Part shown: piece by piece, positions 41,601-49,776 of the stretch | Position numbering within the stretch: position 1 is the first letter of the stretch | Layout of the letters: the number at the start of each line of letters is the position of its first letter | NCBI GenBank assembly: GCA_964019335.1 | Contig: OZ025744.1 | Span: forward strand, 1-64,000 | From: Diplonema japonicum | Taxonomy: Eukaryota > Euglenozoa > Diplonemea > Diplonemida > Diplonemidae | Length of the DNA: 64,000 bases | Direction of reading: 5' to 3' | Position numbers and translations under genes: made by a program | The notes under the pieces: generated by a model | The model's database searches: none | What the model was told of the DNA's origin: nothing | The model's input: only the letters and a program-made list of their open reading frames with translations

Positions 41601-42079
41601 GGGTTGTTGAAGATTCTAATCAACTCGTTGCTTGTCACGGTGCGCAGCACGATGTGCCCGTATGTCTTCGTGTTGAAAATCCCTGTCAGCACCAACCCAT
41701 GCGGGGAGAACTGAGCCATGTCCGCCTGGAGATCGTGACCCAGTTTTTGCATGAAGCCTTCTGACTCGTACTCCCGATTTACAAAGCTTTCTAGATAGTT
41801 GGCTGTTCTTCCTATTTGATGAGAGAATCTCAGAAGAAACGCATGGAGATTGCTCTCCACGTGAGTTGTAGTTACAGCTAAGAGCTGCCCCGCCCACGAC
41901 ACCACCGCCTGCTCGATGTCGATGAGGCTTTCGTTGATCCCAGCTTTGTACGCGTCTTCGGTTTCGGCAATCCCCTCGTCACCTGACTGCACCCCAAGAA
42001 CCACGCTCACTGCAGCAGAGACCACGACGCATATGATGCATAGAAGCGCAACAGCGTTCGTCACCGATAACGCGTGCAT
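38618..42079 (-). CDS. Transmembrane sensor with cyclase-homology and MAP3K-like kinase domains
   Basis: 1153 residues in one exon. TM1 is at 8-30; a large extracellular region (about 31-458, cysteine-bearing, Cache-like) is followed by TM2 at 460-482 and a HAMP-like linker. Residues about 594-724 match class III nucleotide cyclases (SFEGTVIQLAADSCVAAWN, HANVGIDTGKLLVGSIG, a SGPAFHLSKSL segment). The first metal-binding aspartate region is not conserved, so this domain is probably inactive or a regulatory fold. A TPR-like stretch follows. The kinase at 891-1153 looks active: GKGAYGSV 899-906, VALK with Lys920, HRDMKPHN from 1016, DFG 1036-1038, GTPVYMSPE. The kinase wording is STE11/MEKK-like. 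It should couple an outside signal directly to a MAPK-type cascade; the ligand is unknown. The start follows a pyrimidine tract. Confidence 0.85.
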   Translation of the reverse strand: MHALSVTNAVALLCIICVVVSAAVSVVLGVQSGDEGIAETEDAYKAGINESLIDIEQAVVSWAGQLLAVTTTHVESNLHAFLLRFSHQIGRTANYLESFVNREYESEGFMQKLGHDLQADMAQFSPHGLVLTGIFNTKTYGHIVLRTVTSNELIRIFNNPQGASLSYFVSASDPSRFNLQNCSCYDIFLSNTSAQCKVNGRCDIDWTAVLGATYDIGMTGTLGVSIWTPVVQVSIYSAFVVLRPFAVSGTTEKAGVITSAVDMRLVTDFLKKFVSCDPYTTEMTCLTSNPTCKWDTKHGCYDAHSLHIFAVVASDLGDGSTVGLMAGTSHGPGVKEELRYDPLTSLNTLIPIPIKATESPNAVISGLAETFENGIGYSGMSKQAEELVTVNGSTYIARVRLYDSLNPQTGSSAGVGIRWWIVQAMQRESLLEPLLLMNQRLLNVVAETSDSVQSGRDDRVIILVVIVLGICLLMGLCAILFAKSITEPLKVLQGEMALAGLMQLEDIGAMKESKFYEITDMQSSFKLMVKLLKEHRAFVPQAVLQSEESTALIDSIDESANVLNPPSKRSSSTKEVLSSPSSAVKRLQLGLRIRTASIMVVENNNDTVLVDTDGSHTIFVKNVLETIRSFEGTVIQLAADSCVAAWNTHRADPRHAIHSCYTGSSLAPHANVGIDTGKLLVGSIGDSTTRTVSVSGPAFHLSKSLPSLVRRLGLKAAITEETFARAKAQINARPIDNVTLLCTTSLIYELLGANSTNSGEHQQITESFFAIKQGRYGDAISTLSTYLAENPADNQGSRLLQLANSMHDMVSHGEYSRKMIGWEAMEGNGSWEQVLKEELNDNSIEVADGAMSPRGGDGGAAAIEQQLKDATNIVPGGIVPRSFVDQAGAKWQRSDKLLGKGAYGSVWAGMGEDGGLVALKTIAVPTGNDVAKMQSRLSNLLGELRMLAQLRHDCIVTFIGSGLSEGYIVMAMEYLPGGSLYSLLKEFGPLPVPSTQRYLKDILKGLKFLHKQGIVHRDMKPHNVLLLVDGQCKLADFGASSALDLQNTNTQGPIVGTPVYMSPEAARGFTVAASDIWATGVSVVQLLAGKLPYTLPTPFQARAFLKTLSRDEVIPEIPPTLSQHASDFCSKCFLRDPEVRPVAEDLLLHPFLW

Positions 42080-42705
42080 TCTTTCTTTCTCTTTTATGCA
42101 AAAAAAAGAGAAGAAAAAAAAACTGCGTGTGTTGAGTTTGCCGCAAAAAGAAGAAAAAAAAGACCTCCCCCCCGAACCTGAACGCACTGGAAACGAATCT
42201 TAGCGAATCCGAATTTCCTCATCCGGATGACCGCGCTGGAGAACGAGAACGGTCCATAGCAGAATACATAGGCTGTTCACAGGAAGCAATGAAAATCGTT
42301 CGACAAGTAGAAGATCACGACCGACCTTTCTTTCTTTTCCGCCCGAGCTCTGCTCGGTCCTGCACCGCTTGGAGGTGCGCCGGGTTTTCTTGCGGATGCC
42401 CCCCGGGAAGAAAAAAACAAATACATATTTACTAACTAAAAAAAAAAACAACAACAACAAAAAAAAGAATTAAACTGCTAACTTGACCCTTGTAAAAGCT
42501 TACCTTCAGTCCCCTTAGTTTCATAAACGTTTCATAAGTCGCCCCCCCCCCCCCCCCCCTTTGATTTTCAAAATATTCTAGCTTTTGAAAACCAAGGGAG
42601 TGACTGCTGACTTTGAGCACATTGGTAACTAAGGGGCTGATTTTGAGCGTTTCAAGAAAAACCTGGGGGGTCAACACAAAAAAGAAATAATAATATTCTA
42701 GCACC
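42080..42705. other. Intergenic stretch with two hairpins and a C run
   Basis: Contains adjacent perfect small hairpins (42343-42357 with a 6-bp stem, 42362-42378 with a 5-bp stem) in a GC-rich patch within AT-rich DNA, then an A run and a C run at 42542-42559. No gene supported; an 86-codon minus frame covering the patch has unusual composition. Confidence 0.5.
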
Positions 42706-44604
42706 TTATGTACCGGTGTCATGCCGTACTGAACCACGAAGGGTCGACCTTCTCCTTGGTTTTGCAGCGGGTGCGGTGGGCGTCTCCGTCGCCTTCGGCA
42801 CTACAGCATTGAGGAGAACGGTAACGAAGGTGGCGAGCCGCTTGGCGCAAGGGAGGAAGGGGAGCGGATCGTAGACCTGCGATAGCGCGACGAGCACCAT
42901 GAAAATATCTACGGGGTGAAGGGAATGGGTAGTCAGCCGGAGAGCATCACAGATGGACACGAGCACCTGTGGAGTAATACGTGGCATCTGCAAGCTCTCG
43001 ATGTATGCTATAGGGTCAGCCTTTCCAGAAAAATAGTTCCTGATCGGCTTGCCGTATTTCAACACAGCCCTGATTACACTCTCGTCACGCATTATCTGTG
43101 AGAAGGCCGAGGGTTCCGAAAAATTCTTAACGTTCGGGATGATGTCTGCGATCATGAAATCGTGGAGCGCGGAGAGACCCCTGTGCTTGCCCTTTGTTGC
43201 GAGGCCGATGTTGAGAAAAAGCACCTGAAGGTCCTTTGGGAAGATGAACACCCCAGTGTGCTCGCCCTTCGCAACAGACAGCTCCACGAAGGCATCTAAT
43301 ATAACATTCTTGTAAAACAGAAGTTTGCAATCGTACGCGACACGCGCCATATCGAAGACGGTTAGCACCCATCGTCCATCAAGCTTCACAGCATAGTGCG
43401 AGAACAGTGAATCAAACACCTGATCGTACATAGGAATGCTGGTATCACGGAACTGCGCGAGCACAGCTTGAGGAAGACGAGGTACTTTGGAGGGCTTCGT
43501 GGATTGCTCGATGTCTGCCTTGATACCGAGGTACACCATCGGGGAGAGTTCTTCAAAGGCTTTAACATGGCTGTCAGGGGTGGGTTCTTCTTCATCGGCG
43601 GCTTCTCCTTCTGTTTGTGGGTCTGTTTCGTCTTCTCGTTCGTTTATGATGCTGCTGGCCCACTGCGCCCATTGCTTCAGACACCATTTGTAGGTTTGCA
43701 TAGCGTGTTTGGCTTCTTCAGCTTTGATAAACAAATCGGCGGATTTTCCCTCGAGCTCTTGCCGGACCCTGCTGCTTGTCGTTGTCTTTGTGTTGAGGAC
43801 GCTTTGCTTCAACGCGAGGAAACACCTTGTTAAAATCTGTTTCTGCCGCAGCCTTGTCACGCTGCGCGTGAAGTTCTTCGTCACGTTCTTGTTCCTCAGG
43901 CTGATCACGCGTATCTGCCGGGCGAAGACACAGAACAGCCTCCACCACTTGAACACCCTTCTCTGCAACTGTGTCTCTTCTCTATCTAATATCCTGGCAA
44001 ACACCAGTTTGGCTTCTAAACGCTTTACGTGTTGCTTCTGTGTGTCAAGCCGGCACTGTTCCGCCGTTCGCCGTAGCTTCCGTGCCTCATCGTAGTAAAG
44101 AGGCTTCTTGAGGAATCGTTCGACTTCGAACTGCGCACGCTTCTTGAAGAAATCGTGGTCGGAGGACGCAAGGGAGTCCCACAAGGAGGACGCGTCGTCT
44201 TCCGTTGTCACGTAGACGGACATCACGATGTCGCGAAGGAGGCACCTCAGCAGCGCGCCGTACCTGCCAAAGATGTGCGCAATGTGGTAGAGAAGCAAGC
44301 ATGCAACAGCAGTTCGCTTTGCGGTCGGGCCTCCCACCTGCCCGTCCTCATTCCCCCCGCCCGTGTTTGTGTAAATTTGTTTCAATATCACCTCTGATGC
44401 CAGTGCCGTCGATGAAAACTCTTCCATCTCCTTCGACACGCTCTTCAACCACCCTGTCTCACTACCTGCATTCACCCCCACCCACGGTGACCATGGCTTC
44501 ACCCCTCTTGCCGTGTGGCTGATCCTTACCCTGTCTGCCGCTCTTGCTTGCGCGCTCCGTGGTCGGGCCTTTTTCCCCGGTGGTGCTGGTCGGAAGTCTT
44601 CCAT
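42706..44604 (-). CDS. Hypothetical tryptophan/arginine-rich helical protein
   Basis: 632 residues. The middle (about 170-330) is a long helix with recurring W/F and basic spacing (VFKWWRLFCVFARQIRVI, LTRCFLALKQSVL, YKWCLKQWAQW), resembling Sfi1 or IQ-type repeats that bind centrin or calmodulin. The C-terminal 250 residues look globular and leucine-rich, with no family I recognise. It may be a cytoskeletal or basal-body protein, consistent with the MKS1 gene next to it, but that is inference. A textbook acceptor (T run then GCGTTTTACAG) lies about 50 nt upstream. Confidence 0.6.
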   Translation of the reverse strand: MEDFRPAPPGKKARPRSAQARAADRVRISHTARGVKPWSPWVGVNAGSETGWLKSVSKEMEEFSSTALASEVILKQIYTNTGGGNEDGQVGGPTAKRTAVACLLLYHIAHIFGRYGALLRCLLRDIVMSVYVTTEDDASSLWDSLASSDHDFFKKRAQFEVERFLKKPLYYDEARKLRRTAEQCRLDTQKQHVKRLEAKLVFARILDREETQLQRRVFKWWRLFCVFARQIRVISLRNKNVTKNFTRSVTRLRQKQILTRCFLALKQSVLNTKTTTSSRVRQELEGKSADLFIKAEEAKHAMQTYKWCLKQWAQWASSIINEREDETDPQTEGEAADEEEPTPDSHVKAFEELSPMVYLGIKADIEQSTKPSKVPRLPQAVLAQFRDTSIPMYDQVFDSLFSHYAVKLDGRWVLTVFDMARVAYDCKLLFYKNVILDAFVELSVAKGEHTGVFIFPKDLQVLFLNIGLATKGKHRGLSALHDFMIADIIPNVKNFSEPSAFSQIMRDESVIRAVLKYGKPIRNYFSGKADPIAYIESLQMPRITPQVLVSICDALRLTTHSLHPVDIFMVLVALSQVYDPLPFLPCAKRLATFVTVLLNAVVPKATETPTAPAAKPRRRSTLRGSVRHDTGT

Positions 44605-44650
44605 TGTGTGTGTGTGTGCCCTTCTTTAATTTGAAAACTACCGCATATGC

Positions 44651-44684
44651 CTGTAAAACGCAAAAAAAAAAAAAAAAAAAAAAA
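44651..44684 (-). promoter_or_regulatory. Trans-splice acceptor with poly-T tract
   Basis: On the transcribed strand a T run of more than 20 nt is followed by GCGTTTTACAG and then the short leader of the 42706-44604 gene. No donor or exon is present between it and the MKS1 stop codon at 44705, so it fits a spliced-leader acceptor that also sets the MKS1 3' end. Confidence 0.6.
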
Positions 44685-44704
44685 ACAATACTATTCTATA
44701 TGTG

Positions 44705-46876
44705 TCATAAGCTTTTCCGAGGTGCTTTCCACACGGGGTACCCCGCTGAGTCGTTCGTCACCACACCAGAGACGGTTGGCTTTGCCGAGATGAACGGGTC
44801 CGTCGATTGTGCAACGCAGTTCCAGCGGACTTCCACCTGCCCCGTTGTGGTGCTGTGGAAACCGAACTTGTTGAGGAAGCTGTCCTCGGCTGCACTGGAG
44901 GATACTGCTGTGAAGGTGTTGTCGGCTAGGACCGAAGACATGGAGAGGAAGAACTCCCGGAGGCTATCGCGAACTGTAGGTGTGGGCTTCCAGCAGTCCA
45001 CGATCTGTCTGTGGGAACCAGGGGCCACACTGAGATCCACGAACCCGTACCCTTCCAACTGATGAGACCCAAGCGACCGCTGTGAATGTACCTCGAGCAG
45101 CAGTCGAGGATGGTCGGTACCAACAGGCGCTATGCAGTGCAGCTCAAAGGGCATTGAAAACGCAAAGAATGTCGTCCACGTCCCGTCGTCAGTCCGCCGC
45201 CGCACCATTTCGGAGGTCTGAGTGAAACAGACGGTTTTCTGCTCCGCCTGCACACCCGACATAGGGTCCAGCTTACATTTCTTGGGTAACATGAATTCAA
45301 ATCTTACAAATAAGTTAGGCGCCTCGAACCCCGTAGCCCGCATGATGTCGCCAAAGTAGTGGACCCTCGACTCTTCTAAAGGTACGGCAGCGAACAGACC
45401 GACCTCCGTGTCTAGATTGTCCCTTTTGGCAGCCTGCATCTGCCTGTGGTGCGCGGCGATCAGCTTATGCAGCATCTCACGCTTCTCCTCCTCCTCGTTC
45501 TTGTCCTGTGCCTTTGCGGTCGACTCTGACGCGTCGCTCGACACATCGTCATCGAGATCCTCCAACTCCTTGATGCCGACTCCGTACTTATACCGCACGG
45601 ATCCGTGTTGATCAGGCACCTTGATCTTGTAAGGTAAGGCCTCGCCGACATCTTGGTACTCCACACCGGGGAGATGCCGCTGCTCGATCACAGGCCCCAA
45701 GTCGCTGAGCGGTGGCGTCATCACGAAGCTGTTCTTGTCAATCGCTTTCAAGTGCGCCAACACCACGTCACGGTTCCTCTGCCACGCCAGTTTGCCTTGC
45801 TTGCGAACCGCAGTACCGAACACCGCCACGATCCACATCTCCTCCTGCACGACGGGTTCCAAGCCTGCTGGCTCGTCGGGTGCCGTGATGACCTTGTCCC
45901 AACGTACAACCGGCCCTCCTGAGGAGTCAGCAGGGGGGTCGGTCAGGTAGTGGTTGAGCGGAGAATGGAATGTGTGCTTCTCGCCGGTGATGAAGGTGCA
46001 GATCGTGGTGTTGGACAACAGATGCTCCAACTTGCTTTCCAAAGATAACAGTACCGACTCCCTCGGCTGCATCATTGAACCACGTTCAAGGACCTCCGTC
46101 ACCAAGGGGTTCAGGTCCGCCCACGTCGTGTAAACATCTGGAGACGCGCTCAACAAAGCAGCAAGTTCTTGAAAGGCCCTATGGTCTACGGTGCTGAATA
46201 ACACGGCGATATCCCGGTGGAACGCACCCCCTGTACCGTTCTCACACTGTGAAAACAGGTTGAAGATGTGCTGCCGCGGTTCCTGATGGTATCCGTGGTC
46301 GGTCCCTACGGTCCCAGGGACGTAGTCTTGTAAGTACAATAGAAGCTTCTGCTTCTGCGGGTCGTCTTGGTCACGCGACATTATCTCGATGAGCTGCTCC
46401 GGGTGATAGATCTTCGCACCCCACCGGGTGGTCACCTGTATCTCGGAGGGGTTTGCATCCTTCACTAGCGTGGCTCTGTGCTTGCTGAAACGTATGTTGA
46501 GATGCTCTGCCTCTGCGGTGAGCTGATGAACCTCTTCGTTGGTCCGCACGGGCTGATTGTTCACATGGGTGATAGTGTATTCCACGAACCTCTGCAACGT
46601 GTGGTGGGCAGCGACGCTCCCTTCGTGCACTGCGGTGAGCATCACACCGCCGTTGTGGACTTCTGTGGTTAAGCCGAGTGGTTCTCCCATGGTTTTCGGT
46701 ATCACCAACTCTGCTGCTGATTCGCCCTGTTGGCCTGAACCTGCAATAGTGCCTTCTTTGTTCAGTGATACGGTGAGCACCAAGTTGCTCAACTTGTCCC
46801 GCATTACATAGGACATGGCAGGCCACATCACGTCACTGTCGTCATCGACAAGCTGTATCGTAGGTAGCTCGTCCAT
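44705..46876 (-). CDS. MKS1: MKS1 homologue with N-terminal PDZ domain
   Basis: 723 residues. A B9 domain at about 505-640 carries the MKS1 pattern: LFVRFEFMLP, CFTQTSEM, FFAFSMPFELHC, PRLLLEVHSQ, LEGYGFVDLSVAPGSH, CWKPTPTVRDSLREFF. The C-terminal FGFHSTTTGQVEVRWNCV matches the MKS1 end rather than B9D1 or B9D2. MKS1 is part of the ciliary transition-zone gate. Residues about 62-132 (GEPLGLTTEVHNGGVMLTAV, GSVAAHHTLQRF, VNNQPV) form a PDZ domain, not present in animal MKS1. An acidic, lysine-rich linker lies before the B9 part. An acceptor (GCATCTCTGAACAG) lies 5 nt before the ATG. No intron is needed. Confidence 0.85.
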   Translation of the reverse strand: MDELPTIQLVDDDSDVMWPAMSYVMRDKLSNLVLTVSLNKEGTIAGSGQQGESAAELVIPKTMGEPLGLTTEVHNGGVMLTAVHEGSVAAHHTLQRFVEYTITHVNNQPVRTNEEVHQLTAEAEHLNIRFSKHRATLVKDANPSEIQVTTRWGAKIYHPEQLIEIMSRDQDDPQKQKLLLYLQDYVPGTVGTDHGYHQEPRQHIFNLFSQCENGTGGAFHRDIAVLFSTVDHRAFQELAALLSASPDVYTTWADLNPLVTEVLERGSMMQPRESVLLSLESKLEHLLSNTTICTFITGEKHTFHSPLNHYLTDPPADSSGGPVVRWDKVITAPDEPAGLEPVVQEEMWIVAVFGTAVRKQGKLAWQRNRDVVLAHLKAIDKNSFVMTPPLSDLGPVIEQRHLPGVEYQDVGEALPYKIKVPDQHGSVRYKYGVGIKELEDLDDDVSSDASESTAKAQDKNEEEEKREMLHKLIAAHHRQMQAAKRDNLDTEVGLFAAVPLEESRVHYFGDIMRATGFEAPNLFVRFEFMLPKKCKLDPMSGVQAEQKTVCFTQTSEMVRRRTDDGTWTTFFAFSMPFELHCIAPVGTDHPRLLLEVHSQRSLGSHQLEGYGFVDLSVAPGSHRQIVDCWKPTPTVRDSLREFFLSMSSVLADNTFTAVSSSAAEDSFLNKFGFHSTTTGQVEVRWNCVAQSTDPFISAKPTVSGVVTNDSAGYPVWKAPRKSL

Positions 46877-46992
46877 TCCTCCTGTTCAGAGATGCCGGCT
46901 GTATGACGGAAAAAAAAGAAAAAGAAGAAAGAAATTGTAAGCCATGGCAACTAAAAAGAGAGAGAAGAAAAAAAATTCCTAGAAAGGAAGTT

Positions 46993-48684
46993 TTAATACT
47001 GCAGCAACGTCGGGACCCTCACCTGCTTCGAGACATATTTCTTGTTCTCGAGAAATGCAACCGACGGCGGTACCCTGGATGCCGCGTGTTCAGTGCTGTT
47101 GGGGATCCGATCCTCCGTCTCTTCGATGGCGGCTGAGACCAACTGTTTCAATCGCTCTTGTGGGATGAGGTACCGCATCGCAGGGCGGGGCGGCGGGTTC
47201 TGTAGAGCCTCCGCCGAAGGAGAGAAACTGCAAGTCCCAGGCAGCGTCGCCATGATCTGACTGTGTATCGCAGTGATTTGCTTATGCTGCCTGTACGCCA
47301 CAAGGGCATTCTGGTATTCCGTTGTGTCCTGGTGGAACTTTGCTCTGTGATCTTTCAATTCTTCCTCAATAACAAGCAAGTATGTCTTGGGGGCAACATA
47401 AGGCGGATCTCTTTTGAGTTTCATGAGTGCAATGTAGTCCTGTTGGTCAGGTTTTGGAACGTGTGGCTTTCCAGGTGCAAGGAGCACATTGCAGTCGGAA
47501 ATCCCGTATTTTGAAGCGATCTTGTCGCCCTGAGCCTTCCGTGCAGCCTGCATTTCCATGCGGAGCCTTTCTTCGCATGCCTTCCACTGCCTCACAAGCA
47601 GAGCCGTTTTGTAGTACTTGCAGCAAAGATAATTCCTCATAACAACCTGCGAACGGCACACGCATTGCACGTATGACGCGATGTACTTTGACATTTGTGA
47701 TATCTTCTTGTAATCCGTAATGAACCTGCGGATGATTGCCACATGGCGTGCCTTGCGTTGCGGCTCGCGCTGCCTCCACCACACCATTATCTTGAAGCAT
47801 ATGGTGTCAGCTGCCCGGCGTTCCTTCTCCGTGAGATCGGTTCGAAAGGCGACCTTCGCCTGACGCTTGGCGGCAGTTCTCTCGGCTTTGAGGTGGTTCA
47901 CACCATTTGTACGGTCAGTGAATATGTTATCTTGCTCGCTGGCGGGTTTTCTGAAGGTCTTGGCCCTGCGGACGGGGGCGGGGTGCTCAGTGTAGATGGC
48001 TTCCCTGTGCTTGAGGTAGGTGGTGAGCAGCTGGATGATCGGAAGCGAAGCGGCAATGTGCGCGGACCACAACCGCACGCGAACCCACTGATGGTTGTGC
48101 AGTGTGTCTTGCTTTGTGTTGTAGACATCGGTGATGGACTGTAGCTTAAGAGCTTCTAGGTGTTCATGCCGTGCACGGACGTTGTGGGCTCGTTGGTGTC
48201 TCTCTGTTGGGCTTGTCGTGCGGTGGGGTAGGCGGCGGGACCTGAGCTGGTGGGCTGCCAGTCTTCGGGAAGCAAGGACTTCCTTGCAGTGGATGTCGTG
48301 CTCTCTCATTATGCTGCTGTCCTGCTGGCACGATTCGATCTTGTGCTTGATGACTTTTTTTATTGTTTTTGTCACCACGCTGCGAGGGACAGTGTCGAGG
48401 GAGGGCAGTACCAACCCTGCCTGCTGTGCGGGTGCCTCTGTCTCTACATTGACGCCTTGCTTCAAAGATGTTGGGTTGACTTGTTTTTTCTTTTTTTTCT
48501 CTTCGGCGTGGGTGTGGGTGTGGCAGGCTTGGTTGTGTGCTCCGCTGGTGACCCATGGTACCTTTCCCCCGTCACCCTTTGTCTTCAAAACCCTTACCCA
48601 GGTCTCCGTCAGCCTTCTGTGCCACCCGTGCAGCTCTGCACTATTTTGCAGCAATGTTGTCAATTGTTTGTTTCTCTCTTCCAT
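46993..48684 (-). CDS. Hypothetical helical protein, Sfi1/IQ-like spacing
   Basis: 563 residues, mostly helical and basic. Short W-containing units recur (WHRRLTETWVRVL, IMVWWRQREPQRKARHVAII, LLVRQWKACEERLRMEM), similar in style to the 42706-44604 protein on the other side of MKS1. The C-terminus has a proline-rich stretch and RYLIPQERLKQLV. No family recognised; a ciliary or centrin-binding role is inference from composition and neighbours. Confidence 0.6.
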   Translation of the reverse strand: MEERNKQLTTLLQNSAELHGWHRRLTETWVRVLKTKGDGGKVPWVTSGAHNQACHTHTHAEEKKKKKQVNPTSLKQGVNVETEAPAQQAGLVLPSLDTVPRSVVTKTIKKVIKHKIESCQQDSSIMREHDIHCKEVLASRRLAAHQLRSRRLPHRTTSPTERHQRAHNVRARHEHLEALKLQSITDVYNTKQDTLHNHQWVRVRLWSAHIAASLPIIQLLTTYLKHREAIYTEHPAPVRRAKTFRKPASEQDNIFTDRTNGVNHLKAERTAAKRQAKVAFRTDLTEKERRAADTICFKIMVWWRQREPQRKARHVAIIRRFITDYKKISQMSKYIASYVQCVCRSQVVMRNYLCCKYYKTALLVRQWKACEERLRMEMQAARKAQGDKIASKYGISDCNVLLAPGKPHVPKPDQQDYIALMKLKRDPPYVAPKTYLLVIEEELKDHRAKFHQDTTEYQNALVAYRQHKQITAIHSQIMATLPGTCSFSPSAEALQNPPPRPAMRYLIPQERLKQLVSAAIEETEDRIPNSTEHAASRVPPSVAFLENKKYVSKQVRVPTLLQY

Positions 48685-48716
48685 TTCTTTTTTTTCTCTT
48701 TCTTTACATGTTTCTA

Positions 48717-48745
48717 CTGTTTTTGACAGGGGGGGGGGGGGGGGG
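48717..48745 (-). promoter_or_regulatory. Trans-splice acceptor with poly-C tract
   Basis: On the transcribed strand a run of 17 C is followed by TGTCAAAAACAG and a purine-rich leader of about 30 nt to the ATG at 48684. A C homopolymer appears to serve as the pyrimidine tract. Confidence 0.5.
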
Positions 48746-49776
48746 AATCGGCAAGTTGTTATAAAAAAAAAAAGAAAGAAAGGAGTTGGGAGGGTTTGGG
48801 GTGGGAGAATATTTTAAAAAAGAAAAAAATGAAAGGAAAAAAAAAGTTGTGTGTGTGTGTGTTTTTTTTTTATTTCTTCTTTCTTTAGTTTTTTTTTTAA
48901 TCCCTCTGTTTTCCCATTTTTTTTGTTCATGTTTCAAATTTAAAAAAATAAAAACCTTCTGTTCTGTTAAAAAAAAGGTGTCTTTGAAGGCAACCTGCAG
49001 TATGTGACAGGATCGCCTAAAAAAAAGGGGGGGGTGTAAAAATGGGTGCAAAAAAGGGAGTTTCTTTTTGTTGGTTTTCGTCTTTTTTCGTCTTTTTTAC
49101 TCTTCATGTTCTCCCCAATTACCCAAGCAGGTGTAAAAAAAAAAAAAAAAAAAAAAAAAAGTAAGTGGCAACAAGAAGTAAAGAAGTAATGTTACAAGTG
49201 TAGGTTGCTCCCACGTGACACTCCTTGTAGTCACCCCTCCCCTGGGCTCTTACGAAATAAAGTAAAGTTTTCGCTCCCCTTCTTATGTTTATGGTTTTCT
49301 TTTTTTTAATGTTTTTTTTTTTTTTTTTATGTCACACTGTTTTTATTCTTTAAAAGACTTTTACTCTTAAATCCTCTCTACTAGGTACTTCTCCTTCTTG
49401 TTTCTTTTTTTTTACCACACCCCAGTCCCTCCCCCTTTTTTTTTAAAGTTCTTTGTATACTACCATTATGTTACACTTTCACCCCGAACAAGAAGGAAAA
49501 AAAAAAAGAAAAGAAAAGTACTATAAACCTCTCAATTAGTTCCATCCCAAAAAAGAGACTTTTGACAAGCACAATTTTCTTTTTTTTCTTTTGCCTCGTA
49601 TTTCGGGAATTTCGGGAAAATTAAGAGGTTTTCAGCACGCGTATGTATTTCTTCTTCTCTCCTTTTTTTTTTCTTTCTTTTCTCTCTCTCTCTCTCTCTC
49701 TTCTGTGTGTGTGTTCATGTCAAAAACCCTTCTCCGAAGCTTCCCCCCCCCCCCTTTCTTTTTCTTTTTCTTTTTT
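48746..49776. other. Gene-free stretch of homopolymers
   Basis: About 1 kb of A, T, C and CT/GT simple sequence, including (GT)n near 48849, an A run at 49137-49160 and (CT)n near 49681-49700. No frame on either strand looks like protein. Confidence 0.8.

Noticed and set aside
42200-42460. 86-residue membrane protein gene
   Set aside because: Composition is uneven, the frame starts in a T run, and no acceptor or family supports it.
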